Shown here one piece after another: positions 9,465 through 17,975 of a DNA stretch of 64,000 bases; within the stretch, counting starts at the first letter, position 1, and every line of letters starts with the position of its first letter. Both the position numbers and the translations under genes were made by a program. Location of the stretch: positions 62,001-126,000 of the forward strand of contig UQCR01000002.1 of the NCBI GenBank assembly GCA_900539655.1, read 5' to 3'. The notes beneath the pieces are model-generated. The model ran no database searches, was not told the DNA's origin, and saw nothing but the letters and a program-made list of their open reading frames with translations. This DNA comes from an uncultured Robinsoniella sp. (GTDB lineage Bacteria > Bacillota > Clostridia > Lachnospirales > Lachnospiraceae).

Positions 9465-10202
9465 ATGAAATCATATTGCGTTACGGATGTAGGGCAAAAA
9501 AGGGCAACAAACCAGGATTTCGTTTATGCTTCTGGTGGGCTTGTGGGGAATCTTCCAAATCTTTTTGTAGTTGCAGATGGTATGGGCGGACATAACGCAG
9601 GTGATGAGGCTTCCAGCTATACGGTGGAGGTATTGCTTGAGGATATCCGTAAAAACCAGGATACAAATCCGATAAAAATTATACGTTCAGCAATCGAAAC
9701 TGCAAATATTAAAGTTATGGAAAAATCAAGTTCATCCGAGGCATTAGCGGGTATGGGGACCACCCTGGTGGTAGCGACAGTCATCGGACAATATCTGTAT
9801 GTGGCAAATGTAGGGGACAGCAGGCTGTATCTGATCAGTGATAAAATTTTACAGATTACAAAGGATCATTCTCTTGTAGAAGAGATGGTCAGGATTGGTG
9901 AGATCAACCGGGAACAGGCAAGAAATCATCCGGATAAAAATATTATTACAAGAGCAATTGGAGCCAGAAAGAAGGTAGTAATAGATTTCTTTGATATGAG
10001 GCTTCAGAGGGGAGACATCATTTTGATGTGTTCAGATGGGTTAAGTAACATGATAGAGGACGCAGAAATAGAGAAAATTGTAAAAAGCGGACCCAATCTA
10101 CAGTGGATTGGAAACGAACTGATTGCAAGGGCGAATCAAAATGGTGGTAAAGATAATATTGCGGTTGTTTTGATAGAACCGTTGACAGGTGAGGTGGAAT
10201 AA
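9465..10202 (+). CDS. prpC: PP2C-family serine/threonine protein phosphatase
   Basis: Metal-dependent phosphatase that reverses the action of the neighbouring PASTA kinase. PP2C metal-binding motifs are visible: NQDF near residue 17, VADGMGGHN near residue 38, GDSRLYLI mid-protein, CSDGLSNM, and GGKDNIAVV at the end. The protein is 245 residues and soluble. Its TAA overlaps the kinase ATG (TAATG), which indicates translational coupling and a fixed phosphatase-kinase ratio. AGGAGAGGAAG precedes the ATG. Confidence 0.95.
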   Translation: MKSYCVTDVGQKRATNQDFVYASGGLVGNLPNLFVVADGMGGHNAGDEASSYTVEVLLEDIRKNQDTNPIKIIRSAIETANIKVMEKSSSSEALAGMGTTLVVATVIGQYLYVANVGDSRLYLISDKILQITKDHSLVEEMVRIGEINREQARNHPDKNIITRAIGARKKVVIDFFDMRLQRGDIILMCSDGLSNMIEDAEIEKIVKSGPNLQWIGNELIARANQNGGKDNIAVVLIEPLTGEVE

Positions 10203-12529
10203 TGTTAAAAGAAGGAATGTTTATCCAGGAACGTTATGAAATCGTAGGCAGAATAGGTGCCGGCGGTATGGCAGATGTCTATAAGGCAAAAGACCATAAG
10301 CTGAACCGGTTTGTTGCGGTCAAGGTGCTGAAACAGGAATTTCGGGATGACACAGCGTTTATTTCCAAATTCCGTGTGGAAGCACAGGCTGCAGCAGGCC
10401 TTGCGCATCCAAATATTGTGAATGTCTATGATGTAGGGGACGATCATGGAATCTACTTTATTGTAATGGAATTAGTAGAAGGAATTACACTAAAGGATTA
10501 TATAGGAAAAAAAGGAAGACTTGCTGTCCGTGAAGCAACCAGTATTGCGGTGCAGGTTTCCATGGGCTTACAGGCGGCACATAAGAAGGGTATTGTGCAT
10601 CGTGATGTGAAGCCGCAGAATATCATCATTTCTACAGATGGTAAAGTAAAAGTAACAGATTTTGGAATAGCCAGAGCGGCTTCATCCAATACTATAAGCT
10701 CCAATGTAATGGGATCTGTGCATTACAGTTCACCGGAACAGGCGCGTGGCGGTTACAGCGATGCAAAGAGTGATATCTATTCACTTGGAATCACGCTTTT
10801 TGAGATGCTCACAGGCCATGTGCCGTTTGATGGAGACTCTACGGTTGCAATTGCCATCAAGCATCTGCAGGAGGAAATGCCGTCACCTCATAAATTTGTG
10901 CCGGATCTTCCATACAGTACCGTGCAGATCATTGCAAAGTGTACCCAGAAAAGTCCGGACAGACGTTACAGTGATATGACCGAACTGATTCATGACTTAA
11001 AAGAATCATTGGTAAATCCCGACGGAGATTTCGTCCAGCTGACACCGATCAACAATAATGCCAGAACGGTGGTTATTTCAAAAGACGAGCTGGATCAGAT
11101 TCATAACAGTTATGGTGACAGAGGCAGCGATAACCGCGGACAAGACGGAAATTACGGTGGTTATATGAATAATGGCTACCAGGGCGACGGCTACATGGGC
11201 AATGGTTACCAGAATAACGGTTACCAGGGCGGCGGTTATCAGGGCGGCTATGGAGACAACTACAATAATGGTTATATGAATGATGATTATGATCCCGATG
11301 ATGACGACGATGATGACGATGACGGAAGATCCGGGATTAATCCAAAATTGGAAAAGGTAATGACGATTGGCAGTATCATTATTGCTATTGTTATCGGATG
11401 TGTATTCCTGGTTCTGATCGGCAATGCTTTGGGATTATTTAACTTTGGAGCGGGCAAGAAAAAGACAACAGAGTCTACGAAGATTACGGAAACTTCAACT
11501 GTGAAAACGACTGAGACCGAAACTGCTTCCAAGGGAAATGGTACAGGCAGTACTCAGCAGAGCAATTCTTCAGCAGACCAGACAGAAGTTACCGTACCGG
11601 ATCTGAGAGGTCTTACAGCGGATCAGGCAAAAGAAAGACTTAATGCATTGGGGCTTGGGGCATCCCTTGCGGGAGAACAGGCATCTTCCACCTATGCGCA
11701 GGGGCAGATTGTGTCTCAGAACCCAACAGCTAATACAAGCGTCAGCAAAAATACCACCGTTACCTATACCATCAGTAAGGGACCGGAAGAATCAGATAAC
11801 CAACAGCAGTCCGTCACCGTACCGGATGTGTCAGGTTTGACAGAAGAAGAGGCGAAAGAGGAACTGGCGGATAAGAATCTGAGCATTTCCGTAACCAGAG
11901 AAAACGATGATCTGGTTGCAAAAGACCTGGTAATCCGTACAACACCGGAAGCCGGAGCATCTGCAAGCTCAGGCGACACTGTTATTGTAGTCATCAGCGA
12001 CGGACCGGAAGAAGAGGATATTACCGTACCAAATGTAGTCGGAAGTACCTTTACCGATGCCAAAGATACGTTGTCTGCACTTGGTCTGACTGTGAAATCA
12101 CAGGAACAGTATTCAGACAGATATTCTGCAGGAACGGTTATGGATCAGGACATTACTTCCGGACAGGGAGTAACAAAGGGAACCGTTATTACGTTGACAA
12201 TCAGTGCGGGCTCAGGCAGTCAGGATCCTGCACAGACAGATCCAAATTTAGGAAATGGCACCACTAACAATACCGATGCCTCTGCTAACGGAACCTGTGA
12301 TGTTGGATTACAGGCACCTGAGGGATATAACGGGGAAGCAGTCAAGATTATATTGGTACAGGGCGATAAAACCACTACTATTGTGGAAGGCACTTCGGTT
12401 GAATTTCCTTATGTGTTAAATGTAAAAGGGACTAAGGGAGTTAATGGTGTGGCATATATCTATGTAAAAGATGCTTCAACAGGAGAATACGGCAATCCGG
12501 TACGTTACTCACCGATTCCGTTTAATTAG
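10202..12529 (+). CDS. prkC: PASTA-domain transmembrane Ser/Thr protein kinase
   Basis: Membrane kinase that senses muropeptides or lipid II through extracellular PASTA domains and phosphorylates division, wall and translation proteins. The kinase domain (about residues 1-270) has GAGGMADVYKA, the VAVKVL lysine, HRDVKPQN and DFG. A long Gly/Asn/Tyr/Gln-rich juxtamembrane linker (about residues 315-365) ends in nine consecutive aspartates (near 364-372). One transmembrane helix follows (about 387-410). Three PASTA repeats begin near residues 463, 538 and 607 (each V/ITVPxxxG), and a C-terminal extracellular tail of about 100 residues completes 775 residues. It is coupled to prpC and followed by rsgA, a known target of such kinases in Bacillus. 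The linker composition is unusual. Confidence 0.95.
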   Translation: MLKEGMFIQERYEIVGRIGAGGMADVYKAKDHKLNRFVAVKVLKQEFRDDTAFISKFRVEAQAAAGLAHPNIVNVYDVGDDHGIYFIVMELVEGITLKDYIGKKGRLAVREATSIAVQVSMGLQAAHKKGIVHRDVKPQNIIISTDGKVKVTDFGIARAASSNTISSNVMGSVHYSSPEQARGGYSDAKSDIYSLGITLFEMLTGHVPFDGDSTVAIAIKHLQEEMPSPHKFVPDLPYSTVQIIAKCTQKSPDRRYSDMTELIHDLKESLVNPDGDFVQLTPINNNARTVVISKDELDQIHNSYGDRGSDNRGQDGNYGGYMNNGYQGDGYMGNGYQNNGYQGGGYQGGYGDNYNNGYMNDDYDPDDDDDDDDDGRSGINPKLEKVMTIGSIIIAIVIGCVFLVLIGNALGLFNFGAGKKKTTESTKITETSTVKTTETETASKGNGTGSTQQSNSSADQTEVTVPDLRGLTADQAKERLNALGLGASLAGEQASSTYAQGQIVSQNPTANTSVSKNTTVTYTISKGPEESDNQQQSVTVPDVSGLTEEEAKEELADKNLSISVTRENDDLVAKDLVIRTTPEAGASASSGDTVIVVISDGPEEEDITVPNVVGSTFTDAKDTLSALGLTVKSQEQYSDRYSAGTVMDQDITSGQGVTKGTVITLTISAGSGSQDPAQTDPNLGNGTTNNTDASANGTCDVGLQAPEGYNGEAVKIILVQGDKTTTIVEGTSVEFPYVLNVKGTKGVNGVAYIYVKDASTGEYGNPVRYSPIPFN

Positions 12530-12539
12530 AGGAAAATAC

Positions 12540-13418
12540 ATGCAGGGAAAGATAGTGAAAGGAATAGCTGGATTCTACTACGTATACGTAGTAGGATCCG
12601 GTCTTTATGAATGTAAAGCAAAAGGAATATTTCGAAAAGACAAAATGAAACCTCTGGTGGGGGACAATGTTGAGATCGATGTTATCAGCGAGGTGGATAA
12701 GAAGGGAAATGTGGCAGAGATTCTGTCCAGAATGAATACGCTTATCCGTCCGGCTGTTGCCAATATCGATCAGGCTCTGGTTATTTTTTCTATTGACCGT
12801 CCCAAGCCGAATTTCAATTTGCTGGATCGGTTTCTAATTATGATGGAGTACCAGAAGGTGCATACCATCATTTGTTTTAATAAGAAAGATATCTCTTCTA
12901 ATGAGGAAGAGGAGAAGCTAAGAAAAATATATGAAAATTGCGGTTGTGATGTTTTATTTACCAGCGCGCTGGAAAATACAGGCCTGGAACTGGTAATGGA
13001 ACAGCTGAGAGGTAAAACAACTGCCGTGGCAGGACCTTCAGGGGTCGGGAAATCTTCGATTATTAATATTTTGCAGCCAGGAGCTATGATGGAGACCGGG
13101 GAGATCAGCCATAAAATTGACCGCGGAAAACATACCACAAGGCATTCGGAACTGATTATGATAGAGGAAAATACTTATATCATGGATACGCCGGGATTCA
13201 GTTCCCTCTATATTCAGGACTTTGATAAGGAAGATTTAAAAGAGTTTTTTGTAGAATTTAGAGAATATGAGCCGGAGTGCCGTTTTCAGGGATGTATGCA
13301 TATCCATGAGCCGGACTGTGGGGTAAAACAGGCGGTTAAAGCAGGTAAAATCAGCAAAATGCGTTATGATAATTATGTGGTATTATTTGGAGAACTAAAG
13401 GATAAGAGGAGGTATTGA
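12540..13418 (+). CDS. rsgA: Small ribosomal subunit biogenesis GTPase RsgA
   Basis: Circularly permuted GTPase that assists 30S maturation. An N-terminal OB fold (residues 1-70) is followed by G-domain motifs in permuted order (NKKD near 117, then GPSGVGKSS near 166, then DTPG) and a C-terminal zinc site with ECRFQGCMHIHEPDC. The frame is open upstream into the prkC end, but the ATG at 12540 follows AGAGGAAAA and gives the usual 292-residue protein. It lies 10 bases after prkC. Confidence 0.95.
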   Translation: MQGKIVKGIAGFYYVYVVGSGLYECKAKGIFRKDKMKPLVGDNVEIDVISEVDKKGNVAEILSRMNTLIRPAVANIDQALVIFSIDRPKPNFNLLDRFLIMMEYQKVHTIICFNKKDISSNEEEEKLRKIYENCGCDVLFTSALENTGLELVMEQLRGKTTAVAGPSGVGKSSIINILQPGAMMETGEISHKIDRGKHTTRHSELIMIEENTYIMDTPGFSSLYIQDFDKEDLKEFFVEFREYEPECRFQGCMHIHEPDCGVKQAVKAGKISKMRYDNYVVLFGELKDKRRY

Positions 13419-13419
13419 T

Positions 13420-14082
13420 GTGAATATTTTAGCACCATCTATATTGGCAGCAGATTTTAATAATTTAGGAAGCGGGCTGGAGCTTATTGATAAGGCCGGA
13501 GCACAGTATGTTCATATTGATGTGATGGATGGCCAGTTTGTTCCCAGCATTTCCTTTGGAATGCCGGTCATACAATCAATAAGAAGTGCGACAAAACGGG
13601 TGTTTGACGTGCATCTGATGATAATGGATCCGGAGCGGTACATTGATGATTTTGCAGCCTGCGGAGCAGATATAATCACAGTTCATGCGGAGAGCTGCAG
13701 GCATCTGGACCGTGTAATCGGACAGATACATGAAAAAGGGTTAAAAGCTGGTGTTGCGCTGAATCCGGCAACATCCCTGAGCGTTTTGGACTATGTTTTG
13801 GAAAAAGTGGATATGGTACTCATTATGACCGTGAACCCAGGATTTGGCGGTCAAAAATATATTGAGAGCTGCACCAACAAAATAAGTGCTCTTCGTAAAA
13901 TAGCAGAGGCCAAAAACCTGGATCTGGATATTCAGGTGGATGGGGGCATTAACAAGGATACGCTCCGCACCGTTTTACAGGCAGGGGCGAATGTAATCGT
14001 AGCAGGCTCCACTGTGTTTAACGGGAATGTTACGGAAAATACAGAAGAATTATTAGCGATCATGAAAGAATATGAAGGTTAG
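13420..14082 (+). CDS. rpe: Ribulose-phosphate 3-epimerase
   Basis: TIM-barrel metalloenzyme interconverting ribulose-5-phosphate and xylulose-5-phosphate in the pentose phosphate pathway. The N-terminus LAPSILAADF, the HIDVMDGQFVP motif, VHLMI, MTVNPGFGGQKYI and the phosphate-binding VDGGI and VAGSTVF segments are all present. The start is a GTG at 13420 directly after the rsgA stop (TGATGTG); the overlapping ATG is out of frame and hits a stop at once. AGGAGG at 13407-13412 supports the start. The 220-residue length is normal. Confidence 0.96.
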   Translation: MNILAPSILAADFNNLGSGLELIDKAGAQYVHIDVMDGQFVPSISFGMPVIQSIRSATKRVFDVHLMIMDPERYIDDFAACGADIITVHAESCRHLDRVIGQIHEKGLKAGVALNPATSLSVLDYVLEKVDMVLIMTVNPGFGGQKYIESCTNKISALRKIAEAKNLDLDIQVDGGINKDTLRTVLQAGANVIVAGSTVFNGNVTENTEELLAIMKEYEG

Positions 14083-14091
14083 AAGGAAGCA

Positions 14092-14751
14092 ATGGGAACA
14101 GAGAGAAAAATAGCAGCAATTATCAGTGGGGGCAATATCAATTATGATTTTGCCCTCTCATTTTTGGAGAAACACCCGGTAACGTGTCTGATTGGGGCAG
14201 ACCGGGGAATCGAATTTTTAAAGCAGGCGAAGATGGTGCCGGATTATATTGTAGGTGATTTTGACTCCGCAGGGAGTGAGACTTTGTCATACTTCCGGGA
14301 AAAGGGGGTGGAAATACGGGCATACAGACCGGAAAAAGATGATACAGATACCCAGATTGCCGTAAACCTGGCCATTGAAAAAGGGAATACCTGTATTTAT
14401 ATTTTGGGAGGAACCGGGAGCAGGCTGGATCATGTTCTTGGAAATATCCAAATATTAGGGCAGACAGCAGAGGCTGGTATTGAGTGTTATCTTATAGATG
14501 AATACAATCGGATCCGGGTTATAAATAATAAAATTTCTATTAAAAAATCAGAACAGTATGGTAAATTTGTGTCGATAGTGGCACATACAACAGAGGTAAA
14601 AGGGTTGGATTTACTTGGATTTTACTATCCTTTGTCGAATTATACAATGTCTTGTAACCAGGCACTTGGTCTCAGCAATGAAATTATTGCGGAAGAAGCC
14701 TTTATTTCTGTGACCGAAGGAGCTTTAATCGTGATAGAATCAAGGGATTAA
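14092..14751 (+). CDS. thiN: Thiamine pyrophosphokinase
   Basis: Makes thiamine diphosphate from thiamine and ATP. ADRGIEFL, the GDFDSAG motif near residue 60, the DDTDTQIA motif and GGTGSRLDHVLGN are hallmark thiamine pyrophosphokinase segments. The 219-residue length fits. It is the last gene of the conserved rsgA-rpe-thiN run, nine bases after rpe. A gap of about 155 bases to ychF follows and probably contains the next promoter, although I could not choose a convincing one. Confidence 0.94.
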   Translation: MGTERKIAAIISGGNINYDFALSFLEKHPVTCLIGADRGIEFLKQAKMVPDYIVGDFDSAGSETLSYFREKGVEIRAYRPEKDDTDTQIAVNLAIEKGNTCIYILGGTGSRLDHVLGNIQILGQTAEAGIECYLIDEYNRIRVINNKISIKKSEQYGKFVSIVAHTTEVKGLDLLGFYYPLSNYTMSCNQALGLSNEIIAEEAFISVTEGALIVIESRD

Positions 14752-14907
14752 TATATTTGTAAAATTTTAAATTTGACTGGCGAAATATGTCGATATCTTA
14801 AAGGTAGAAATGCTTGCATTTTTGTCAGATTCTGTGATAAACTGTTACTTGTTAAGAGATACAAAAGAAAAACAAAGAAAAACGGAATACAAGAAAGGAA
14901 ATCATAC

Positions 14908-16005
14908 ATGAAACTAGGAATCGTAGGTTTACCGAATGTCGGTAAAAGCACATTATTTAATTCTTTAACAAAAGCTGGAGCAGAATCTGCGAATTATCCG
15001 TTCTGTACTATAGATCCAAATGTTGGTGTTGTAATGGTACCGGATGAGCGGCTGCAATTATTGGCAGATTTATATAATTCAGCGAAAGTTACCCCGGCGG
15101 TAATTGAATTTGTTGATATCGCTGGCCTTGTAAAGGGGGCATCAAAGGGAGAGGGATTAGGGAATCAATTCCTGGCTAATATCCGAGAAGTGGATGCTAT
15201 TGTGCACGTAGTCCGCTGCTTTGAGGATACAAATGTAATTCATGTGGATGGAAGTGTGGATCCCATAAGGGATATTGAAACAATTAATTTAGAACTTATA
15301 TTCTCAGACATCGAAATAATGGAGAGAAGGATTGCCAAAACCTCTAAAGGTGCCAGAAATGACAAAACGCTTGCCAAAGAATTAGACTTCCTTCAGAGAG
15401 TAAAAGCACATCTGGAAGATGGAAAAATGGCAATCAGTTTTATTACTGAGGATGATGAAGAGGCAGAATGGATCAGTTCTTATAATCTCTTGACATATAA
15501 ACCGGTTATTTTTGCAGCAAATGTAGCGGAAGACGATCTTGCGGATGATGGCGCATCCAATCGTTATGTGGAGTTGGTCCGCGAACTGGCAGAAAAAGAA
15601 AACAGTGAAGTATTTGTTATCTGTGCTCAGATCGAACAGGAGATTGCAGAGCTGGATGAAGATGAAAAGAAAATGTTTTTGGAAGATTTAGGATTAAAAG
15701 AGTCAGGATTGGAAAAGCTTATAAAAGCAAGTTATAGCTTACTAGGACTTATCAGCTATCTCACAGCAGGTGAAACTGAGACAAGGGCTTGGACGATTGA
15801 AAACGGTACCAAAGCACCTCAGGCAGCGGGCAAGATCCATTCTGATTTTGAGCGGGGATTTATCCGTGCGGAGGTTGTCAATTACCAGGATTTATTGGAT
15901 TGCAAGACATATGCTGCTGCAAAAGAGAAGGGACTGGTTGGACTGGAAGGCAAAGACTATGTAGTAAAAGATGGAGATGTGGTTCTCTTTCGGTTTAATG
16001 TATAG
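14908..16005 (+). CDS. ychF: Redox-regulated ATPase/GTPase YchF (Obg family)
   Basis: Conserved P-loop NTPase of the Obg-like group that associates with ribosomes and prefers ATP in studied homologues. The protein starts with MKLGIVGLPNVGKSTLFNSL (P-loop), has DIAGLVKGASKGEGLGN (switch II), an inserted coiled coil, and a C-terminal TGS-like domain ending in DGDVVLFRFNV. The frame is open for 45 codons upstream, but GAAAGGAAAT positions the ATG at 14908, which gives the standard 365 residues. lgt follows after nine bases. Confidence 0.95.
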   Translation: MKLGIVGLPNVGKSTLFNSLTKAGAESANYPFCTIDPNVGVVMVPDERLQLLADLYNSAKVTPAVIEFVDIAGLVKGASKGEGLGNQFLANIREVDAIVHVVRCFEDTNVIHVDGSVDPIRDIETINLELIFSDIEIMERRIAKTSKGARNDKTLAKELDFLQRVKAHLEDGKMAISFITEDDEEAEWISSYNLLTYKPVIFAANVAEDDLADDGASNRYVELVRELAEKENSEVFVICAQIEQEIAELDEDEKKMFLEDLGLKESGLEKLIKASYSLLGLISYLTAGETETRAWTIENGTKAPQAAGKIHSDFERGFIRAEVVNYQDLLDCKTYAAAKEKGLVGLEGKDYVVKDGDVVLFRFNV

Positions 16006-16014
16006 GAGCAGGGC

Positions 16015-16887
16015 ATGAATACTTCAATAGCCTTCCCGAATCTGGGAATAGAACTGGAGCATGTGGGTAAAAGTATTAGTGTATTTGGATTTCCGATTGC
16101 ATATTATGGGATAACGATTGCAATTGCCATGGTGTGTGGGATTTTAGCAGCAATGCGCGTGGCGAAAGTTACGAAGCAGAATCCCGACGATTATTTTGAT
16201 TTGGCATTGGTTGCAATATTTTTCGCCCTGATTGGTGCAAGACTGTATTTCGTTATTTTTTCCTGGGATAATTATAAAGACAACCTGTGGAAGATATTTA
16301 ACACCCGTGAAGGCGGGCTGGCAATTTATGGAGGCGTGATAGCTGCGGTAATTACCGTATACGTATTTGCCAGGTATAAAAAATTACAGTTTTGGAAATT
16401 GGTAGACACCGCCTGCATCGGACTGGTTTTGGGTCAGATTATAGGCCGCTGGGGCAATTTTTTTAACAGAGAAGCGTTTGGCGGATATACAGATAATCTG
16501 TTTGCCATGCGGCTTCCATTAGACGCTGTACGATCGTCGGAAGTAACCCCTCAGATGATGGAACATTTACAAAAGATAGATGGAGTATCATATATACAGG
16601 TGCATCCCACTTTCTTATATGAAGGAATGTGGAATCTGGTATTATTGATCATACTTATTTGGTATACTAAGCGAAAAAAATTCGATGGAGAGGTATTTTT
16701 ATTGTATCTCTTAGGATATGGATTAGGCAGAGCCTGGATAGAAGGGCTGCGTACAGATCAGCTCCTCCTGCCAGTAATCGGGCTGCCGGTGTCCCAGTTA
16801 TTAGCCATACTGTTGGTATTTGTTTCTATTATAATCATTTTGTTCAAAAGAAAATCAGGCAAAATGGAGAAAGGTACGGGTGAATGA
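16015..16887 (+). CDS. lgt: Prolipoprotein diacylglyceryl transferase
   Basis: Membrane enzyme that attaches diacylglycerol to the lipobox cysteine of prolipoproteins, the first step of lipoprotein maturation. The 290-residue protein has about seven hydrophobic helices, the phosphatidylglycerol-binding signature GRWGNFFNREAFG near residue 145, and the HPTFLYE motif near 200. AGGAG lies just upstream of the ATG. Its stop is one base from a tiny Spo0E-like gene. Confidence 0.95.
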   Translation: MNTSIAFPNLGIELEHVGKSISVFGFPIAYYGITIAIAMVCGILAAMRVAKVTKQNPDDYFDLALVAIFFALIGARLYFVIFSWDNYKDNLWKIFNTREGGLAIYGGVIAAVITVYVFARYKKLQFWKLVDTACIGLVLGQIIGRWGNFFNREAFGGYTDNLFAMRLPLDAVRSSEVTPQMMEHLQKIDGVSYIQVHPTFLYEGMWNLVLLIILIWYTKRKKFDGEVFLLYLLGYGLGRAWIEGLRTDQLLLPVIGLPVSQLLAILLVFVSIIIILFKRKSGKMEKGTGE

Positions 16888-16888
16888 T

Positions 16889-17047
16889 ATGAGTCATATG
16901 GAAGAATTAAGAAGAAAAATCGAAGCAGAAAAAGTGAACTTAGATAAAATCGTTGAAAGAGGTTTACTTACCGAAGAAGTCTATAAGCAAAGTATTGTTG
17001 TGGATGAATTGATGAGTCAATACATTAAATTGGGAAATCAATTATAA
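16889..17047 (+). CDS. Spo0E-like aspartyl-phosphate phosphatase, 52 residues
   Basis: Small gene immediately after lgt, starting MSHMEELRRKIEAEK. The pattern IxxxR (EELRRKIEAEK) then a second helix with S-x3-D-x-L (YKQSIVVDELMSQYI) matches the two-helix hairpin of the Spo0E family, which in Bacillus dephosphorylates Spo0A and delays sporulation. The usual SQELD signature appears as SIVVDEL, so serine and the catalytic-type aspartate are kept but the motif is divergent. The start uses a weak GGTGA. A strong terminator follows, so the gene ends the lgt transcript. The family assignment is by pattern and length only, so confidence is moderate. Confidence 0.65.
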   Translation: MSHMEELRRKIEAEKVNLDKIVERGLLTEEVYKQSIVVDELMSQYIKLGNQL

Positions 17048-17062
17048 TATAGATTCTTTTAT

Positions 17063-17101
17063 GAACTTGTAGTCTGGTGGGGACTGCGGGTTCTTTTTTT
17101 T
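17063..17101 (+). terminator. Intrinsic terminator after lgt and the Spo0E-like gene
   Basis: A 12-bp stem with some G-T pairs (GAACTTGTAGTC, 17063-17074; GACTGCGGGTTC, 17082-17093) is followed by eight T residues. It marks the end of the ychF-lgt unit. Confidence 0.85.
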
Positions 17102-17850
17102 GTTATTCTGCAATTTTCTATATTGCAAAAAGGCTGTTTATTAAAAGGAAAGCCTTGCATAAGATGAGAAAAGCAGTGTATAGCGGGTGTTGGAAAACCC
17201 ATATTGTAATCGGATCTAATCAAGAGTATTTTGGTGGGACGAAGTGGAGGGTATAAAAATAGTTGGTTATTAAAGTGGGGAATGAAGTACAAATATAGAA
17301 GAAAAATTTTTCAAAATTTAAATACAAGTGGGAGAATAAAACTAAATATAGGTAAAAAGGATAAAAAACAGGACAAAGTGGGAGAGCTGAAAACAGAGCA
17401 GCAGTTTAGAATTATTGATATAAATTTATGAAATTTTAGATAATCGGTAATATATTTTGAAATTAATAAATAATAATTATACAAAATTATGAATATATAT
17501 TCCAAATAAAAGCAAAAACCGGTACTTTTTTTAAACAGTGGAGGCAAGTGGGGGTTCTCAGAACATTTTCAGGGAGGCAAGTGGAGACGGCAACCCAAAA
17601 ATCGGATAATCCCTCCACTTCCCTCCCCACGGCAACCATTAATTGGGCAATGCAGTACCTGACATATCTCGGATTATGGAAATAATTACCAGAACACCCA
17701 TTTATCTGGTATTTATCACTTTTACACACACAATATCTTGTAAAACCCGCGAAAAATGGCGAAAAATGGCGCGTTCCTTAAGAAATTCTTATGCAAAAAA
17801 ATTAAAATTAGCCCTTGTATTTTTGTACAAAGTAAGCTATTATAAACATA
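17102..17850. other. Long gene-free region upstream of the dcw cluster, rich in GTGG motifs
   Basis: No convincing gene is present; the short open frames here lack ribosome sites and protein-like composition. The AT-rich stretch carries repeated GTGG-containing motifs on the plus strand: 17234 and 17244 (10 bp apart), 17275, 17328 and 17378 (50 bp apart), 17538 and 17548 (10 bp apart), and 17581. A direct 10-bp repeat GAAAAATGGC occurs at 17751 and 17761. A 15-base imperfect inverted repeat occupies 17572-17586/17613-17627. These resemble the MraZ boxes found next to mraZ and may be auxiliary sites or remnants. Confidence 0.5.
17815..17843 (+). promoter_or_regulatory. Putative sigma-A promoter of the dcw cluster
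   Basis: TTGTAT (17815-17820), a 17-base spacer and TATTAT (17838-17843) place transcription start near 17850, at the left edge of the MraZ box array. That geometry fits repression by MraZ bound at and just downstream of the start. Confidence 0.6.
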
Positions 17851-17900
17851 CAAGTGGTAGAAAGTGGTGGAAGGTGGTAGCAAATGGGGACGAAGTGGTA
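17851..17900 (+). promoter_or_regulatory. MraZ operator: five boxes at 10-bp period
   Basis: The core GTGG recurs at 17854, 17864, 17874, 17884 (as ATGG) and 17894, exactly 10 bases apart, mostly in an AAGTGGTRG context. This agrees with the described MraZ target (AAAGTGK-type or TGGGN boxes at one helical turn) upstream of mraZ. The array follows the -10 element and precedes the mraZ start by about 75 bases. Confidence 0.8.
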
Positions 17901-17975
17901 ACCATAACCACATTTCACTGAAAGTGCAAAAGAAGGATCGTAATTTTTGCATTTTCACGAAAGAAGGTGCGTCAT

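Noticed and set aside
17231..17431. Open frame of 66 codons in the same gene-free region
   Set aside because: Lys/Arg-biased product of AT-rich DNA with no ribosome site or recognisable pattern.
17643..17921. Open frame of 92 codons upstream of mraZ
   Set aside because: No ribosome site, implausible composition, and it overlaps the mraZ promoter and operator.
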